In this document: positions 27,043 through 34,959 of the stretch, piece by piece
Layout of the letters: each line of letters starts with the position of its first letter
How positions within the stretch are numbered: position 1 is the first letter of the stretch
NCBI RefSeq assembly: GCF_034274695.1
Contig: NZ_CP128362.1
Location: 4,714,501-4,778,500 of the forward strand
DNA length: 64,000 nt
Direction of reading: 5' to 3'
DNA from: Chitinophaga sp. LS1
GTDB taxonomy: Bacteria; Bacteroidota; Bacteroidia; Chitinophagales; Chitinophagaceae
Program-made: the position numbers and the translations under genes
Notes under the pieces: model-generated
What the model was told of the DNA's origin: nothing
The model's input: the letters and a program-made list of their open reading frames with translations, nothing else
Databases searched by the model: none

Positions 27043-27174
27043 TTATGTGTACAATTTAATCATTGGTGGTTTTCGCTGCCAGAATCCGGGGGAGTTTTTC
27101 TTATGAAAGCGCTTTGCGTAAGCGTTGAGTGCATCTCGAACTGATTCTAATATGTAGCCAGCTTGTAATTGCAT
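27043..27174 (-). CDS. Possible 43-residue small ORF after ptuB
   Basis: An ATG at 27174 opens a frame (MQLQAGYILESVRDALNAYA) that ends at 27043, in the same frame as ptuB and 18 bases after its stop. The C-terminal half (FHKKNSPGFWQRKP) is encoded by the direct repeat also found at 30350, so it may be a chance frame. It could otherwise be a small third gene of the defence operon. No family recognised. Confidence 0.25.
   Translation of the reverse strand: MQLQAGYILESVRDALNAYAKRFHKKNSPGFWQRKPPMIKLYT
27067..27110. repeat. Left direct repeat of the Septu island
   Basis: A 24-base stretch (27067-27090; TGGTTTTCGCTGCCAGAATC plus CGGG) is identical to 30350-30373. Similarity continues imperfectly to TTCTTATGAAAG on both sides. 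The two copies bracket the Septu genes and the relics beside them. Confidence 0.8.
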
Positions 27175-27192
27175 GTTTTCTATTACGTAGGT

Positions 27193-27915
27193 TTAGATGG
27201 GGTCAGCAATATTGGCAGAGTTACGGGGAATAGGTTGATAGCCATTGGCCGGATCAAAACAATTTGTTGCAGTTCCAGTAAAGATGTTAATGAGTGCTTG
27301 CCTCACTTCTTCATGTGCACTAAAAACAGAGTACCAAACAGAAAAGAAGCCCTTTTGAGATGCAAACTCAGCAACTTCAACTGGCGACAATTCCCCACTT
27401 TCAAATTTGGGTAAATACTTGACTGCCCACTCCCAAGCGACTCTCCTATGTTTCCATCTTGTGTCGTTTTGATTAAGATTTGGGTATTTAGGATTGCCTG
27501 GTATCTTATCTAACCCGACCAAATTCAGCATATTTTCTGCATGAGTAAAAGAAGCTGTACCATCTAAGTCTGGGTTGACTTTGACATAACCTCCTTCTTC
27601 ATACTTGAATGAAAGAAAGGTGTTATTCCGATGAGGGAAATGCATAATTGTTAAGTCAACATTCCTATTTGACTTATTGTCCTTTCCATTACATCTTCCA
27701 CATGCCACCAAAAAATTATTCCAATCGTGTGAAAGTGTGTTATCCAGATCTCTGGAAATTACATGCTCAACCTCAAGGTCTGAACTAAAAACTTCGCAAT
27801 AACTACAATAGCAACCCAAATGACCTTCAAGGTCTGTTTTAGCTTTTGTGTGTGGATTATATGATTTAGGATTGCCACCTTCCTGAGGCCATCCAATTTT
27901 AGTTACTGGTCTCAT
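27193..27915 (-). CDS. ptuB: HNH endonuclease, PtuB of a Septu-like defence system
   Basis: 240 residues. The HNH module lies at about 34-80: CYCSYCE (first zinc-knuckle pair), LEVEHVISRDL (catalytic His) and WNNFLVACGRCNGKD (second Cys pair and Asn-type metal residue). The C-terminal part is helical (WKHRRVAWEWAVKYLPKFE). The layout fits PtuB/TIGR02646-type HNH nucleases, which work with an ABC-like ATPase. Its start overlaps the ptuA stop by 4 bases. No reverse transcriptase is nearby, so this is Septu-like rather than a retron. It is expected to degrade phage or host nucleic acid when triggered. Confidence 0.85.
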   Translation of the reverse strand: MRPVTKIGWPQEGGNPKSYNPHTKAKTDLEGHLGCYCSYCEVFSSDLEVEHVISRDLDNTLSHDWNNFLVACGRCNGKDNKSNRNVDLTIMHFPHRNNTFLSFKYEEGGYVKVNPDLDGTASFTHAENMLNLVGLDKIPGNPKYPNLNQNDTRWKHRRVAWEWAVKYLPKFESGELSPVEVAEFASQKGFFSVWYSVFSAHEEVRQALINIFTGTATNCFDPANGYQPIPRNSANIADPI

Positions 27916-29225
27916 AAATCGTTAGCTTGTCTTTCTATTCGTAATGATGCGACAAAGGCAGGGTCATTCGAGAAACGTTCCTCCAATTCATTCAATTTGT
28001 TTCTCAAAATCGCTGTTTCTTTATCTGTTATGCTTGTCTTACCTTGTTTTATTAAGGCATAGTATTCTTCAGCAACCTTCTGCATTTCTAAAAATGCTTC
28101 GCTACGTGGCACATCTTCAACACCCATTTCATTTGCCGCAACATCCTCTATCCCTTTCATGTCAGGGTCTCCATCCTTTTTAATTTGCTCATCAAGAATT
28201 ATTAATTCTTCAGACTTCAGCGATTGAACAATAAAAGGTGAATGTGTGGTTACAACAAATTGGATATTGGGGAAAGCTGTTTTCAAGTCATTGACTACAT
28301 GGCGTTGCCACTTGGGGTGAAGATGCAAGTCCAATTCATCAATCATGACTATGCCAGTTGCTTCATCAATCGCTTTTTCTTCTTTAAATCCATTCAAGAC
28401 AATACAACGATAAGCCAATTCTGCTACCATTTCCGTGAAATAATGAACACCATCACTATGCAAGCTAAGCGGTAAAAGATTGCTTTCTTCGTCATCTATT
28501 TTCACTTTTACCCACAATTCTCCGGCACTAAACTCAAGCTGGCTTATGTATGGGTTTGCTTTCCTTATTGCAGTAAAAAAGGCACCTTTTGTACCTGTGT
28601 ATTCCTTCTGCTGCTTTAACAGCATATCATAACGACCCAGCCATTCCGGGTAATGAAATTTAACGGCTCTCATCTCATCCCAATCCTGATAACCTTCACG
28701 GAAAATAACCCGACCTAATTTTTGAATGCGACTCTGTGGGGTAACACGACCTGCACCAACGGCACGAGAAATGCCCAAAAAAGCAATTAGAGGCAAAGGG
28801 ATTTTATCGTTACCTTCTTTGGTTACTTCATGATAATTGGACATTGCTATATCCTTAATACTCCCAACATCTGAATGCTTGGTTGTTGAGGAAGATTTAC
28901 CTTCCAACCATTGCCTCCGCCATGTTATAGGATTATCACTGCCTGGGAATGTTCCTGTTGCTTCTACTTTGACCGGGAACTGAGGTACAAGTTGATAATC
29001 TGATTCAGTGAAACGAATTTCATCTTTGTGAATATGCCGTGACTTTACCTCTGAGTTTGGGATGCCTAAAAAATAAGAACCACTCGCCACACGCAAGGCA
29101 TTGAGAATGGTTGATTTGCCTTTACCGTTAATACCGATAAAAGCTGTAAAATGCCTGTTCAGGAAAAAGGTTCGTTCCTTTCCAATATTCCTGAAGTTTT
29201 GTATAGTGATGCTTTCTATATTCAT
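27912..29225 (-). CDS. ptuA: AAA/ABC-type ATPase, PtuA of a Septu-like defence system
   Basis: 437 residues. Walker A is FIGINGKGKSTILNAL (about 29-44). After a long insertion with coiled-coil character come LHSDGVHYFTEMVAEL (signature-like), GIVMIDELDLHLHPKWQRHV (Walker B and D-loop, about 290-309) and VVTTHSPFIVQSL (H-loop, about 323). This is the SMC/OLD-like ATPase pattern of PtuA. The C-terminal 70 residues are helical and acidic. It forms a complex with the HNH partner in known Septu systems. It starts 12 bases after the stop of the hsdM relic, so it may now be expressed from that operon's promoter. Confidence 0.85.
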   Translation of the reverse strand: MNIESITIQNFRNIGKERTFFLNRHFTAFIGINGKGKSTILNALRVASGSYFLGIPNSEVKSRHIHKDEIRFTESDYQLVPQFPVKVEATGTFPGSDNPITWRRQWLEGKSSSTTKHSDVGSIKDIAMSNYHEVTKEGNDKIPLPLIAFLGISRAVGAGRVTPQSRIQKLGRVIFREGYQDWDEMRAVKFHYPEWLGRYDMLLKQQKEYTGTKGAFFTAIRKANPYISQLEFSAGELWVKVKIDDEESNLLPLSLHSDGVHYFTEMVAELAYRCIVLNGFKEEKAIDEATGIVMIDELDLHLHPKWQRHVVNDLKTAFPNIQFVVTTHSPFIVQSLKSEELIILDEQIKKDGDPDMKGIEDVAANEMGVEDVPRSEAFLEMQKVAEEYYALIKQGKTSITDKETAILRNKLNELEERFSNDPAFVASLRIERQANDL

Positions 29226-29237
29226 CGTTTAAGCAAT

Positions 29238-29402
29238 TTAATAACAGGTTTGGCTTCTCTCCAGCAAAGCATCCAACCTGCGTAATACCGTGAACGGAAG
29301 TATAATGTCTCTGTATTTGCTCCGTGTATAAACATCTCGAAGCACATCATCGGCAATACCCCAGATAAAATTGACTATTTGATTATGTTGGATATAGTTC
29401 AT
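29238..29402 (-). pseudogene. hsdM: HsdM N-terminal relic (type I restriction-modification)
   Basis: ATG at 29402, 54 codons, TAA at 29238. The sequence (NQIVNFIWGIADDVLRDVYT, RSKYRDIILPFTVLRRLDAL, then LE) matches the start of type I DNA methyltransferase HsdM proteins almost residue for residue as I recall them. The methylase domain is gone, and after LERSQTCY the gene stops. It overlaps the stop of the XRE regulator gene (ATGA arrangement), so it was the second gene of that operon. Confidence 0.8.
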
Positions 29403-29713
29403 TTCTTCTTTTTAATCTTTCGTGAAACAGATTTTAGAGCCTCATCAGCCATGTTCTCATCTTTGATAACATCAAAAACCTGATCTGCAAGCCAAAGGGT
29501 AATGAGTTCATCCTTATCAGCTTTCAGAATTTCCGCAAGCAAAGGGATCTGCTCTTTCTTCAAATGGCGTTGCCCTTTTTCAATTTTACTAAGCTGGGCG
29601 GTATCCATTTCAAGTAAGGGAGCAACCTGCCGCAAGTACAGTTTCTGCTTTTCCCTCAAGGCTCTAACCCTATTACCAAATTGGCTTTCCATTGTATTTT
29701 TTTGACTTGTCAA
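29399..29713 (-). CDS. XRE-family helix-turn-helix regulator
   Basis: 104 residues. The HTH is at about 13-65: FGNRVRALREKQKLYLRQVA, PLLEMDTAQLSKIEKGQRHL, then KKEQIPLLAEILK. The C-terminus is basic (SRKIKKKK). Regulators of this size regularly head type I restriction and phage-defence operons and repress their own promoter. Here the following genes are an hsdM relic and the Septu pair. It probably now controls Septu, which is inferred from order and the 4-base overlap. Confidence 0.88.
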   Translation of the reverse strand: MTSQKNTMESQFGNRVRALREKQKLYLRQVAPLLEMDTAQLSKIEKGQRHLKKEQIPLLAEILKADKDELITLWLADQVFDVIKDENMADEALKSVSRKIKKKK

Positions 29714-29808
29714 TAATTGGCTAATATAGAAAAAAAAAGAGAATCCCTGACAACAATAGGGAAATACAGCTAAAATGAAGGATTTTCAGGTAATAGTCTT
29801 ACTTCCCC

Positions 29809-30280
29809 CTAAGTATCAGCGCCCGTTTGCAGAAGTCGGCCCCTGCCTTCGTTGTCGAACAACAATTGGAATAGTCCCGTTGTGCTTTTGTTGGCGGCGG
29901 TGAACAACATTTTCTCAGGCGGCTTATTGGGCTTCTCTGCACTTGCATCTTTGCCTTTCTTTCCGTTTTACTCCATCATTTCCAATTCATGCTGCTGCTT
30001 TATCAATTCTGCTTGCTCTCTCAAATACTTATGAATTGGCTTGGCCAAATGCTTACAGTGTAACAATCTGCTTGCCTTTAGGCAACGTTGGTTTTTGAAG
30101 TCATAGTTTTCATCAATTAATTTCTCCTCAAAACGTAAAAATCTACTTGGGTCTTTGATTATTTCAATGTAAAGAATAATTCCCTTTTTTCCTGTACGGA
30201 AATCAAATGCTTTAACCTTAAAATGTGCTTCATTTAGTTTGTCAGTAACCTGCGAAGCAGGTGCCGGCGTATTAATTTTT
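29809..30280 (-). pseudogene. DUF3987-type mobile-element protein relic
   Basis: A minus-strand frame open from about 30280 contains FKVKAFDFRTGKKGIILYIE and IKDPSRFLRFEEKLIDENYD. It meets an in-frame TAA after HELEMME near 29970 and continues KPPEKMLFTAANKSTTGLFQ, then LLFDNEGRGRLL, before a TAG at 29809. The last part resembles the start of DUF3987 primase/helicase-like domains carried by plasmids and integrative elements. No ATPase motifs remain. I regard it as debris of a mobile element next to the defence genes. Confidence 0.5.
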
Positions 30281-30349
30281 TAGCCGGGACAAGAAAATAT
30301 TCTTGTGGTAATGGGTCGTTGAATTAGATTTCATTTAGTTCAGCTGCTA

Positions 30350-30393
30350 TGGTTTTCGCTGCCAGAATCCGGGAGCGTTCTTCTTATGAAAGA
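30350..30393. repeat. Right direct repeat of the Septu island
   Basis: The first 24 bases are identical to 27067-27090. It is at the same time the outermost unit of the 68-bp tandem array that runs into the 3' end of the next gene. Confidence 0.8.
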
Positions 30394-30520
30394 TGCGGTA
30401 TTCATTTTAATCATTCATCCCTTTGCCCGCCAGAATCCGGGAGCGTTATTCTTCTGAAAGATGCCGTATCCAATTTAATCATTCATCCCTTTGCCCGCCA
30501 GAATCTGCGGAATGTATTTC
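30354..30520. repeat. 68-bp tandem repeats anchored in a gene 3' end
   Basis: The anchor GCCAGAATC starts at 30361, 30429 and 30497, exactly 68 bp apart. The last copy lies inside the 3' end of the DUF1801/YdeI-like gene and the other two lie downstream of it. A fourth, diverged copy is at 27078, on the far side of the Septu island. Confidence 0.88.
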
Positions 30521-31014
30521 TCTATCCTTGCCTCCCTCGTTTTAGATTGTTTAGCCCCTGAAAAGAAAAACACATATGCCTTTTGTCTGCCGGGAGTGAG
30601 TGCCTCAAATGCTTTTTTAAATTTCGGTTGTTTTTCGAATTGTTGTTGCAGCTCTTCAGGAATATTAACCGGCGTCTTCTTTGTATCCACTTTCAACCCT
30701 GCTTTCTCCACTTCTATAGCTTCGTAAATACAAGCCTTTAGAATAGCTGCCACCTGCGTGATCTCTTTCACATTCGTAAATCGTGCCTGACGGCCTACCT
30801 GTGTATTCTCGCCGGTTTTGACGAGTATTCCATCAGGATCGGTAAGCAATGCACCCTTGAAAAAAAGAACGGCGCAATAGTCTTTAAATCCCTGTATGAT
30901 CACTATGTTTTTACCTTCGTAATCAAAGCAGGGCTTACCCCATTTAATGGCTTCATTAAGGCCACAATCATGTATGATCTTTCTTAGTTTTTCAGTTTCT
31001 TTCTCCCACATCAT
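30475..31014 (-). CDS. YdeI/DUF1801-family protein
   Basis: 179 residues. The N-terminal domain (about 5-110) has the DUF1801/YdhG-like pattern: EAIKWGKPCFDYEGKNIVII, CAVLFFKGALLTDPDG, then ARFTNVKEI. The C-terminal 'omdA' helix region has FKKAFEALTPGRQKAYVFFF, then SGAKQSKTREARIEKYIP. The length is right for YdeI-like proteins, which are iron- or stress-related but not well defined. The final codons (ILAGKGMND) are the start of the 68-bp array. No operon partners are visible. Confidence 0.85.
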   Translation of the reverse strand: MMWEKETEKLRKIIHDCGLNEAIKWGKPCFDYEGKNIVIIQGFKDYCAVLFFKGALLTDPDGILVKTGENTQVGRQARFTNVKEITQVAAILKACIYEAIEVEKAGLKVDTKKTPVNIPEELQQQFEKQPKFKKAFEALTPGRQKAYVFFFSGAKQSKTREARIEKYIPQILAGKGMND

Positions 31015-31051
31015 TGGTTGTAATATTTAAAAGTAAAATATCTCCAATCAG

Positions 31052-32545
31052 TTATAATGTAAATATAGTAATTAACCTCTCTAACACTGCTGTGTTATAA
31101 AAAGGAAGTGATACCGGATTGATCTGCTTTAAACTTGATGGCGGCAGATAATTTAGCTTTAATCCAAAGTCTGCATTGTGATGTATGTAATTTATCCGGT
31201 ATGGATAATAACCTTTTTCCAACGGTACGATATACGTATACGTGAACTCGCTGTAAGACCCTTTCCAGCAGATCAGTTCCTGACCATTCAAATAGAATTG
31301 TGAATCTGTATCAGCATTGAATACAAATACATAATAACCGGCTTCTTTCGCTTCCATCCAGCCGTTTACTTCTAAGTTAAAATCATTCTTACGTGGGAGG
31401 GTTAATTTATCTTTGATGATCCCTTCCAGTTTTGGTTTTTTCTGATCCTCCTCATAATACTTATAACTCGTCTCTGCTCCTCCTTTGGCCGTTGCTTTCA
31501 GGGGTTTGCCAGTTGTGAATACACCTGATTTTACTTTATCATAGCGTGCTCGGTTAGTAAATTGCCTGACCGTCAGCTTCGCTGCATCATCAATATTCAC
31601 TATCCCTTTCATAGCAGGAGAGGAGATCGCAGGGGTTGTACCATCCAATGTATACCGCATATTCGTTGTATCGCCAAAAGACCAGACATTGATAGGTTGT
31701 CCTTTTACGACCATCCCATTCATCGGATGAAAATCAATATTGTTTTTATTCCAGCCGAAAGTGAATTTCAATCCATCATAGGTACTCTTTAACCGGATAG
31801 AACTATGTGTCTCATCCGTATATTGAATCACCTTCCATGTCAATCCTGCAGGTGCTTTTTGATGGAGTATCGTATCTATATCGGTTACCTTCATAGCTTC
31901 CGCTTCTTTACCCAGTCTGCCACTGATGAATAAGGTATGATTGGAACCCGCTAATGCCGTCAGTTTCTCCGGGGCTATTTTAGGTATATAGCCATGGTCC
32001 CACCACAGGCTGGGATCAGCAGCAATGTATGATTTGAATACCTCTGGTGCTGTCAGTAATGCATTGATCACAAATAGTCCGCCCAGTGAATGCCCCCATA
32101 GGGTATTATCTCCATTAGATGGATAATTCTTATTGATATAAGGAATCAATTCATCTTTGAAAAAATGCAGGAAGTTGTTGCCACCACCCGAAGTAGGCCA
32201 GTCTTCCACATGTGTGGGTGTAAGATCTTTGTTTCGATCAATGCCTAATACACTTACCACGATGGTCGGTGGTACACTCCCTTCACCTTCTATAAAACGT
32301 TGTACATTGTTGATTAGACCGGTATTCCAGTTGCCTCCGTCTAAAACATATAATACGTCGTACTGCGTATTGCTTCCCGGCTTGTAATCTTGTGGTGTAA
32401 ATACCTGGATCAATCTTTCCTGTTGTAAGATGGTGGAATAAATAGAGTCTATTCTATTACCTGTATATATTCTTCTTACGGTATCCTGTGCCTGTACCCC
32501 GCCGGCAATAATGAGGATAGCAAAAATGAGAATCCTTACTTTCAT
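31052..32545 (-). CDS. Secreted esterase with CHB_HEX-like and PA14-like C-terminal domains
   Basis: 497 residues. Signal peptide 1-19 (ending VQAQ). Residues about 35-270 are an esterase-D/Fes-type alpha/beta hydrolase: YDVLYVLDGG, LWGHSLGGLFVINALL (nucleophile serine) and DETHSSIRLKS (catalytic histidine). Then a chitobiase C-terminal-like segment (MRYTLDGTTPAISS) and a PA14-like beta domain (EAGYYVFVFNADTDSQFYLN) that may bind a carbohydrate. It probably acts on an ester in the periplasm or outside the cell. It is divergent from the Crp gene at 32590, which may regulate it. Confidence 0.85.
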   Translation of the reverse strand: MKVRILIFAILIIAGGVQAQDTVRRIYTGNRIDSIYSTILQQERLIQVFTPQDYKPGSNTQYDVLYVLDGGNWNTGLINNVQRFIEGEGSVPPTIVVSVLGIDRNKDLTPTHVEDWPTSGGGNNFLHFFKDELIPYINKNYPSNGDNTLWGHSLGGLFVINALLTAPEVFKSYIAADPSLWWDHGYIPKIAPEKLTALAGSNHTLFISGRLGKEAEAMKVTDIDTILHQKAPAGLTWKVIQYTDETHSSIRLKSTYDGLKFTFGWNKNNIDFHPMNGMVVKGQPINVWSFGDTTNMRYTLDGTTPAISSPAMKGIVNIDDAAKLTVRQFTNRARYDKVKSGVFTTGKPLKATAKGGAETSYKYYEEDQKKPKLEGIIKDKLTLPRKNDFNLEVNGWMEAKEAGYYVFVFNADTDSQFYLNGQELICWKGSYSEFTYTYIVPLEKGYYPYRINYIHHNADFGLKLNYLPPSSLKQINPVSLPFYNTAVLERLITIFTL

Positions 32546-32589
32546 GGTGGTTTAGGTTAATCTTCCCTAAGATATGTACATTTGTATAT

Positions 32590-33153
32590 ATGGAGAAATA
32601 CCTGGCGTCATTTAATTTACTGTCAGCCGCTGAGATCAATTACCTCGCGGGCAGAGGGCAGACTAAGACACTGAAGAAAGGAGCGTACTTTATCAAAGAG
32701 GGCAGTGTATGTCAGGAAGTCGCTTTTGTACAATCCGGTTTTTTCAGGTCATTTTATCATAACTCTGAAGGGGAGGAGATCACCTATTGCTTTACGTTTG
32801 CTGATTCGTTTGTGACAGCGTATTCTTCTTTCATTAGTCAAACTAAGACCTTTGAGAATATTGAAGCATTAACCACCACTACGATATTTACCATTCCACG
32901 GGCAGACATTATTCAGCTGGAACAAACCAGTATTAACTGGGCCCGACTATTTAAAATGATGGCGGAGCAGGAGTATATGAAGTTAGAGCAACGGTTTATT
33001 TTATTCCTGAAAGAGAGTGCTGAATACCGGTATAAAGACCTGCTTCATAAATATCCTGAATACCTGCAGTTGATCCCATTGGGATATTTATCTTCTTACC
33101 TGGGTATTACCCAGCGACATCTTAGCAGAATACGAAAGTCAGTCATGAATTAG
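32590..33153 (+). CDS. Crp/Fnr-family transcription regulator
   Basis: 187 residues. The N-terminal cNMP-binding-like roll (LKKGAYFIKEGSVCQEVAFV, EEITYCFTFADSFVTAYSSF), a connecting helix and a C-terminal HTH (LSSYLGITQRHLSRIRKSVM) are all present. It shares only a 44-base gap with the divergent esterase gene. The 3' end of the gene, with the downstream spacer and the start of the next gene, has been duplicated in tandem. The effector is unknown. Confidence 0.88.
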   Translation: MEKYLASFNLLSAAEINYLAGRGQTKTLKKGAYFIKEGSVCQEVAFVQSGFFRSFYHNSEGEEITYCFTFADSFVTAYSSFISQTKTFENIEALTTTTIFTIPRADIIQLEQTSINWARLFKMMAEQEYMKLEQRFILFLKESAEYRYKDLLHKYPEYLQLIPLGYLSSYLGITQRHLSRIRKSVMN

Positions 33154-33351
33154 ACAAATGTCCTTTTTATTGTTTGCCGCTGGCACCTTTGTAATATGAA
33201 AAATGTATTATCAACAATGGGGCACCCTGACCCGCTTAGCAGAATACGAAAGTCAGTCATGAATTAGACAAATGTCCTTTTTATTGTTTGCCGCTGGTTA
33301 CACCTTTGCCTTATGAAAAAGGTATTAATCATCAATGGGCACCCTGACCCG
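33121..33351. repeat. 114/117-bp tandem duplication of a gene junction
   Basis: CTTAGCAGAATACGAAAGTC starts at 33121 and again at 33235. Each copy holds the last codons of the Crp gene, the spacer, and the first 12-13 codons of the oxidoreductase gene. In copy 1 the oxidoreductase start is mutated (ATGAAAAATGTATTATC); copy 2 joins the intact gene. Confidence 0.93.
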
Positions 33352-33891
33352 CTTAGTTACAATCAGGCGCTATTCAATGCATATAAAGAAGGAGCTGCCA
33401 GCGCAAATGCGATCATTTCATCCATCCATATTGGCGCTTTACAATTTGACCCTAATCTTCGATACGGTTACCGGCAGCGAATGGAGTTGGAACCAGATCT
33501 GTTGGATGCGATTGAAAAAATAAAAGCAGCGGATCATATTGTATGGGTGTTTCCTATGTGGTGGTATGGTTATCCTGCAATCATGAAAGGTTTTATTGAC
33601 AGAACATTTTTGCCGGGTATCACCTTTCAGGCAGTACCAGGAAAACCATTCCCCCGGAAATTATTAAAAGGTAAAACGGGCCGCATTATTATAACGGCAG
33701 ATACACCGGGATGGTATAATCGGTTATTCATGCATAGCCCTGCATTGAACCAATTTAAAAAAGGGACATTGCAGTTTTGTGGTATCAATCCGGTAAAGGT
33801 GCATTACATCGCCCCGGTGAAAGACGCGACTCCTGCATTCCTGCAAAAACATATTGATAAAGTATTCAGATTGGGAGCAGCGCTTAAATAG
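33313..33891 (+). CDS. NAD(P)H-dependent quinone oxidoreductase (flavodoxin fold)
   Basis: 192 residues. Flavodoxin-like fold of the KefF/MdaB/YwrO group: KVLIINGHPDPLSYNQALF (about 3-21, phosphate loop), HIVWVFPMWWYGYPAIMKGF (about 75-94, flavin-binding loop), IDRTFLPGITF and GRIIITADTPGWY. It reduces quinones or other electrophiles with NAD(P)H through FMN or FAD. It lies directly after a Crp regulator, whose 3' end is duplicated at this junction, so control by that regulator is plausible. Confidence 0.88.
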   Translation: MKKVLIINGHPDPLSYNQALFNAYKEGAASANAIISSIHIGALQFDPNLRYGYRQRMELEPDLLDAIEKIKAADHIVWVFPMWWYGYPAIMKGFIDRTFLPGITFQAVPGKPFPRKLLKGKTGRIIITADTPGWYNRLFMHSPALNQFKKGTLQFCGINPVKVHYIAPVKDATPAFLQKHIDKVFRLGAALK

Positions 33892-33906
33892 CATGTTGCA
33901 AAAAGA

Positions 33907-34344
33907 TCACTTAGAAAATCGCAAGAATGTTTTCAGGTAAACAGATAGATGGTCTGCCAGTTTGCGATAAGGATCTTTCTCTTCCTGTGGTGGACTGTAT
34001 TGGTATACAGGCGGGTCATTTCCTTCATCGAGTCTGAAAAACCAGAACTGCCCGGTTACACCCGAACCACTGAAAGGGAATTGGTTTTTATCCTGCATAA
34101 AGTCAGTACCATCTTCTTCCGCGTTTTCCCTTGCCATATCATGTAGTGCCTGCATACCATCATACGAGCCATCACTGAAAGCGACGATGTTGAACGCAGC
34201 CGAAGGGCCCACAATGCGGATGAGTTCTCTGAATGCTTCAGGAAAGGGTGCACCGTAAAGGGTTTCTAATTTTTTAATAGTTTTTTCGTTGGATTTGGTC
34301 GTCTGGTAATAGTCGGCTACAAAGCCGAGGTATTGATACTTCAT
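33907..34344 (-). CDS. SMI1/KNR4-like protein
   Basis: 145 residues from the ATG at 34344 (MKYQYLGFVADYYQ). A longer frame to 34461 runs over the divergent gene and has no sensible N-terminus. The pattern KKLETLYGAPFPEAFRELIR, then SGVTGQFWFFRLDEGNDPPV and a C-terminal helix ending LSVYLKTFL matches the SMI1/KNR4 (SUKH) fold. Members are often immunity proteins of contact-dependent toxins or general scaffold proteins. No toxin gene lies beside it. Family moderately sure. Confidence 0.7.
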   Translation of the reverse strand: MKYQYLGFVADYYQTTKSNEKTIKKLETLYGAPFPEAFRELIRIVGPSAAFNIVAFSDGSYDGMQALHDMARENAEEDGTDFMQDKNQFPFSGSGVTGQFWFFRLDEGNDPPVYQYSPPQEEKDPYRKLADHLSVYLKTFLRFSK

Positions 34345-34427
34345 AGAATAGGTTGCGCTACAAGTTAATAAAAAAAACGAACAGTAAAGACCGCTGCCAT
34401 TGGCCTGGCTTTTGAGGTCACAATCGT

Positions 34428-34952
34428 ATGGAAAACAAAACGATCGTAATAACAGGAGCATCCAGTGGCGCAGGTAAAGCGACTGCCCTTGAGCTGGCTC
34501 CGGAAAGAGTAAACCTTGTGCTGGCCGCCAGAAATGAAGTAGCCTTATTGGAACTGGGAGATGAATGCCGGGAGTTAGGCGCTGATGTACTGGTCCTGCC
34601 TACTGATGTGGGAGATCGCACTGCGATGCTGGAACTGGCGCAGAAAGCCTTTGAATGGAAGGGGCGTATCGATGTATGGGTGAATAACGCCGGTGTACTG
34701 GCAGCAGGAACTTTTGACGAAACACCGTGGGAAACTCATCAGCAGGTCATCACTACTAACCTGCTTGGTTATATGAGCGGTACCCATGCTGTACTGCCAT
34801 TTTTCAAAAGACAGGGTGCGGGTATCCTGATTAATAATATTTCCATTGGTGGTTATATTCCCGTTCCTTATGGCAGTGCTTATACCGCCAGTAAATATGC
34901 ACTCAGGGGATTTTTTGAATCTATCAAAGGGGAGCTGGCAGCATGGTTTTAA
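34428..34952 (+). pseudogene. Short-chain dehydrogenase, C-terminally truncated
   Basis: 174 residues from ATG at 34428. The Rossmann motifs are intact: VITGASSGAGKATALELA (TGxxxGxG), WVNNAGVLAAGTF and INNISIGG with YGSAYTASKYALRGFF (Ser, YxxxK). After GELAAW the gene stops, whereas relatives with this start go on for another 100-150 residues that close the substrate pocket. The convergent gene at 34960 begins right after. The truncated protein could bind NAD(P) but probably lacks activity. Intact SDRs of 170 residues are not usual. Confidence 0.7.
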
Positions 34953-34959
34953 ACAGCCA

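Noticed and set aside
27193..29225. Retron with PtuAB effectors
   Set aside because: No reverse transcriptase or retron RNA is seen within the island, so a plain Septu-like system is the better call.
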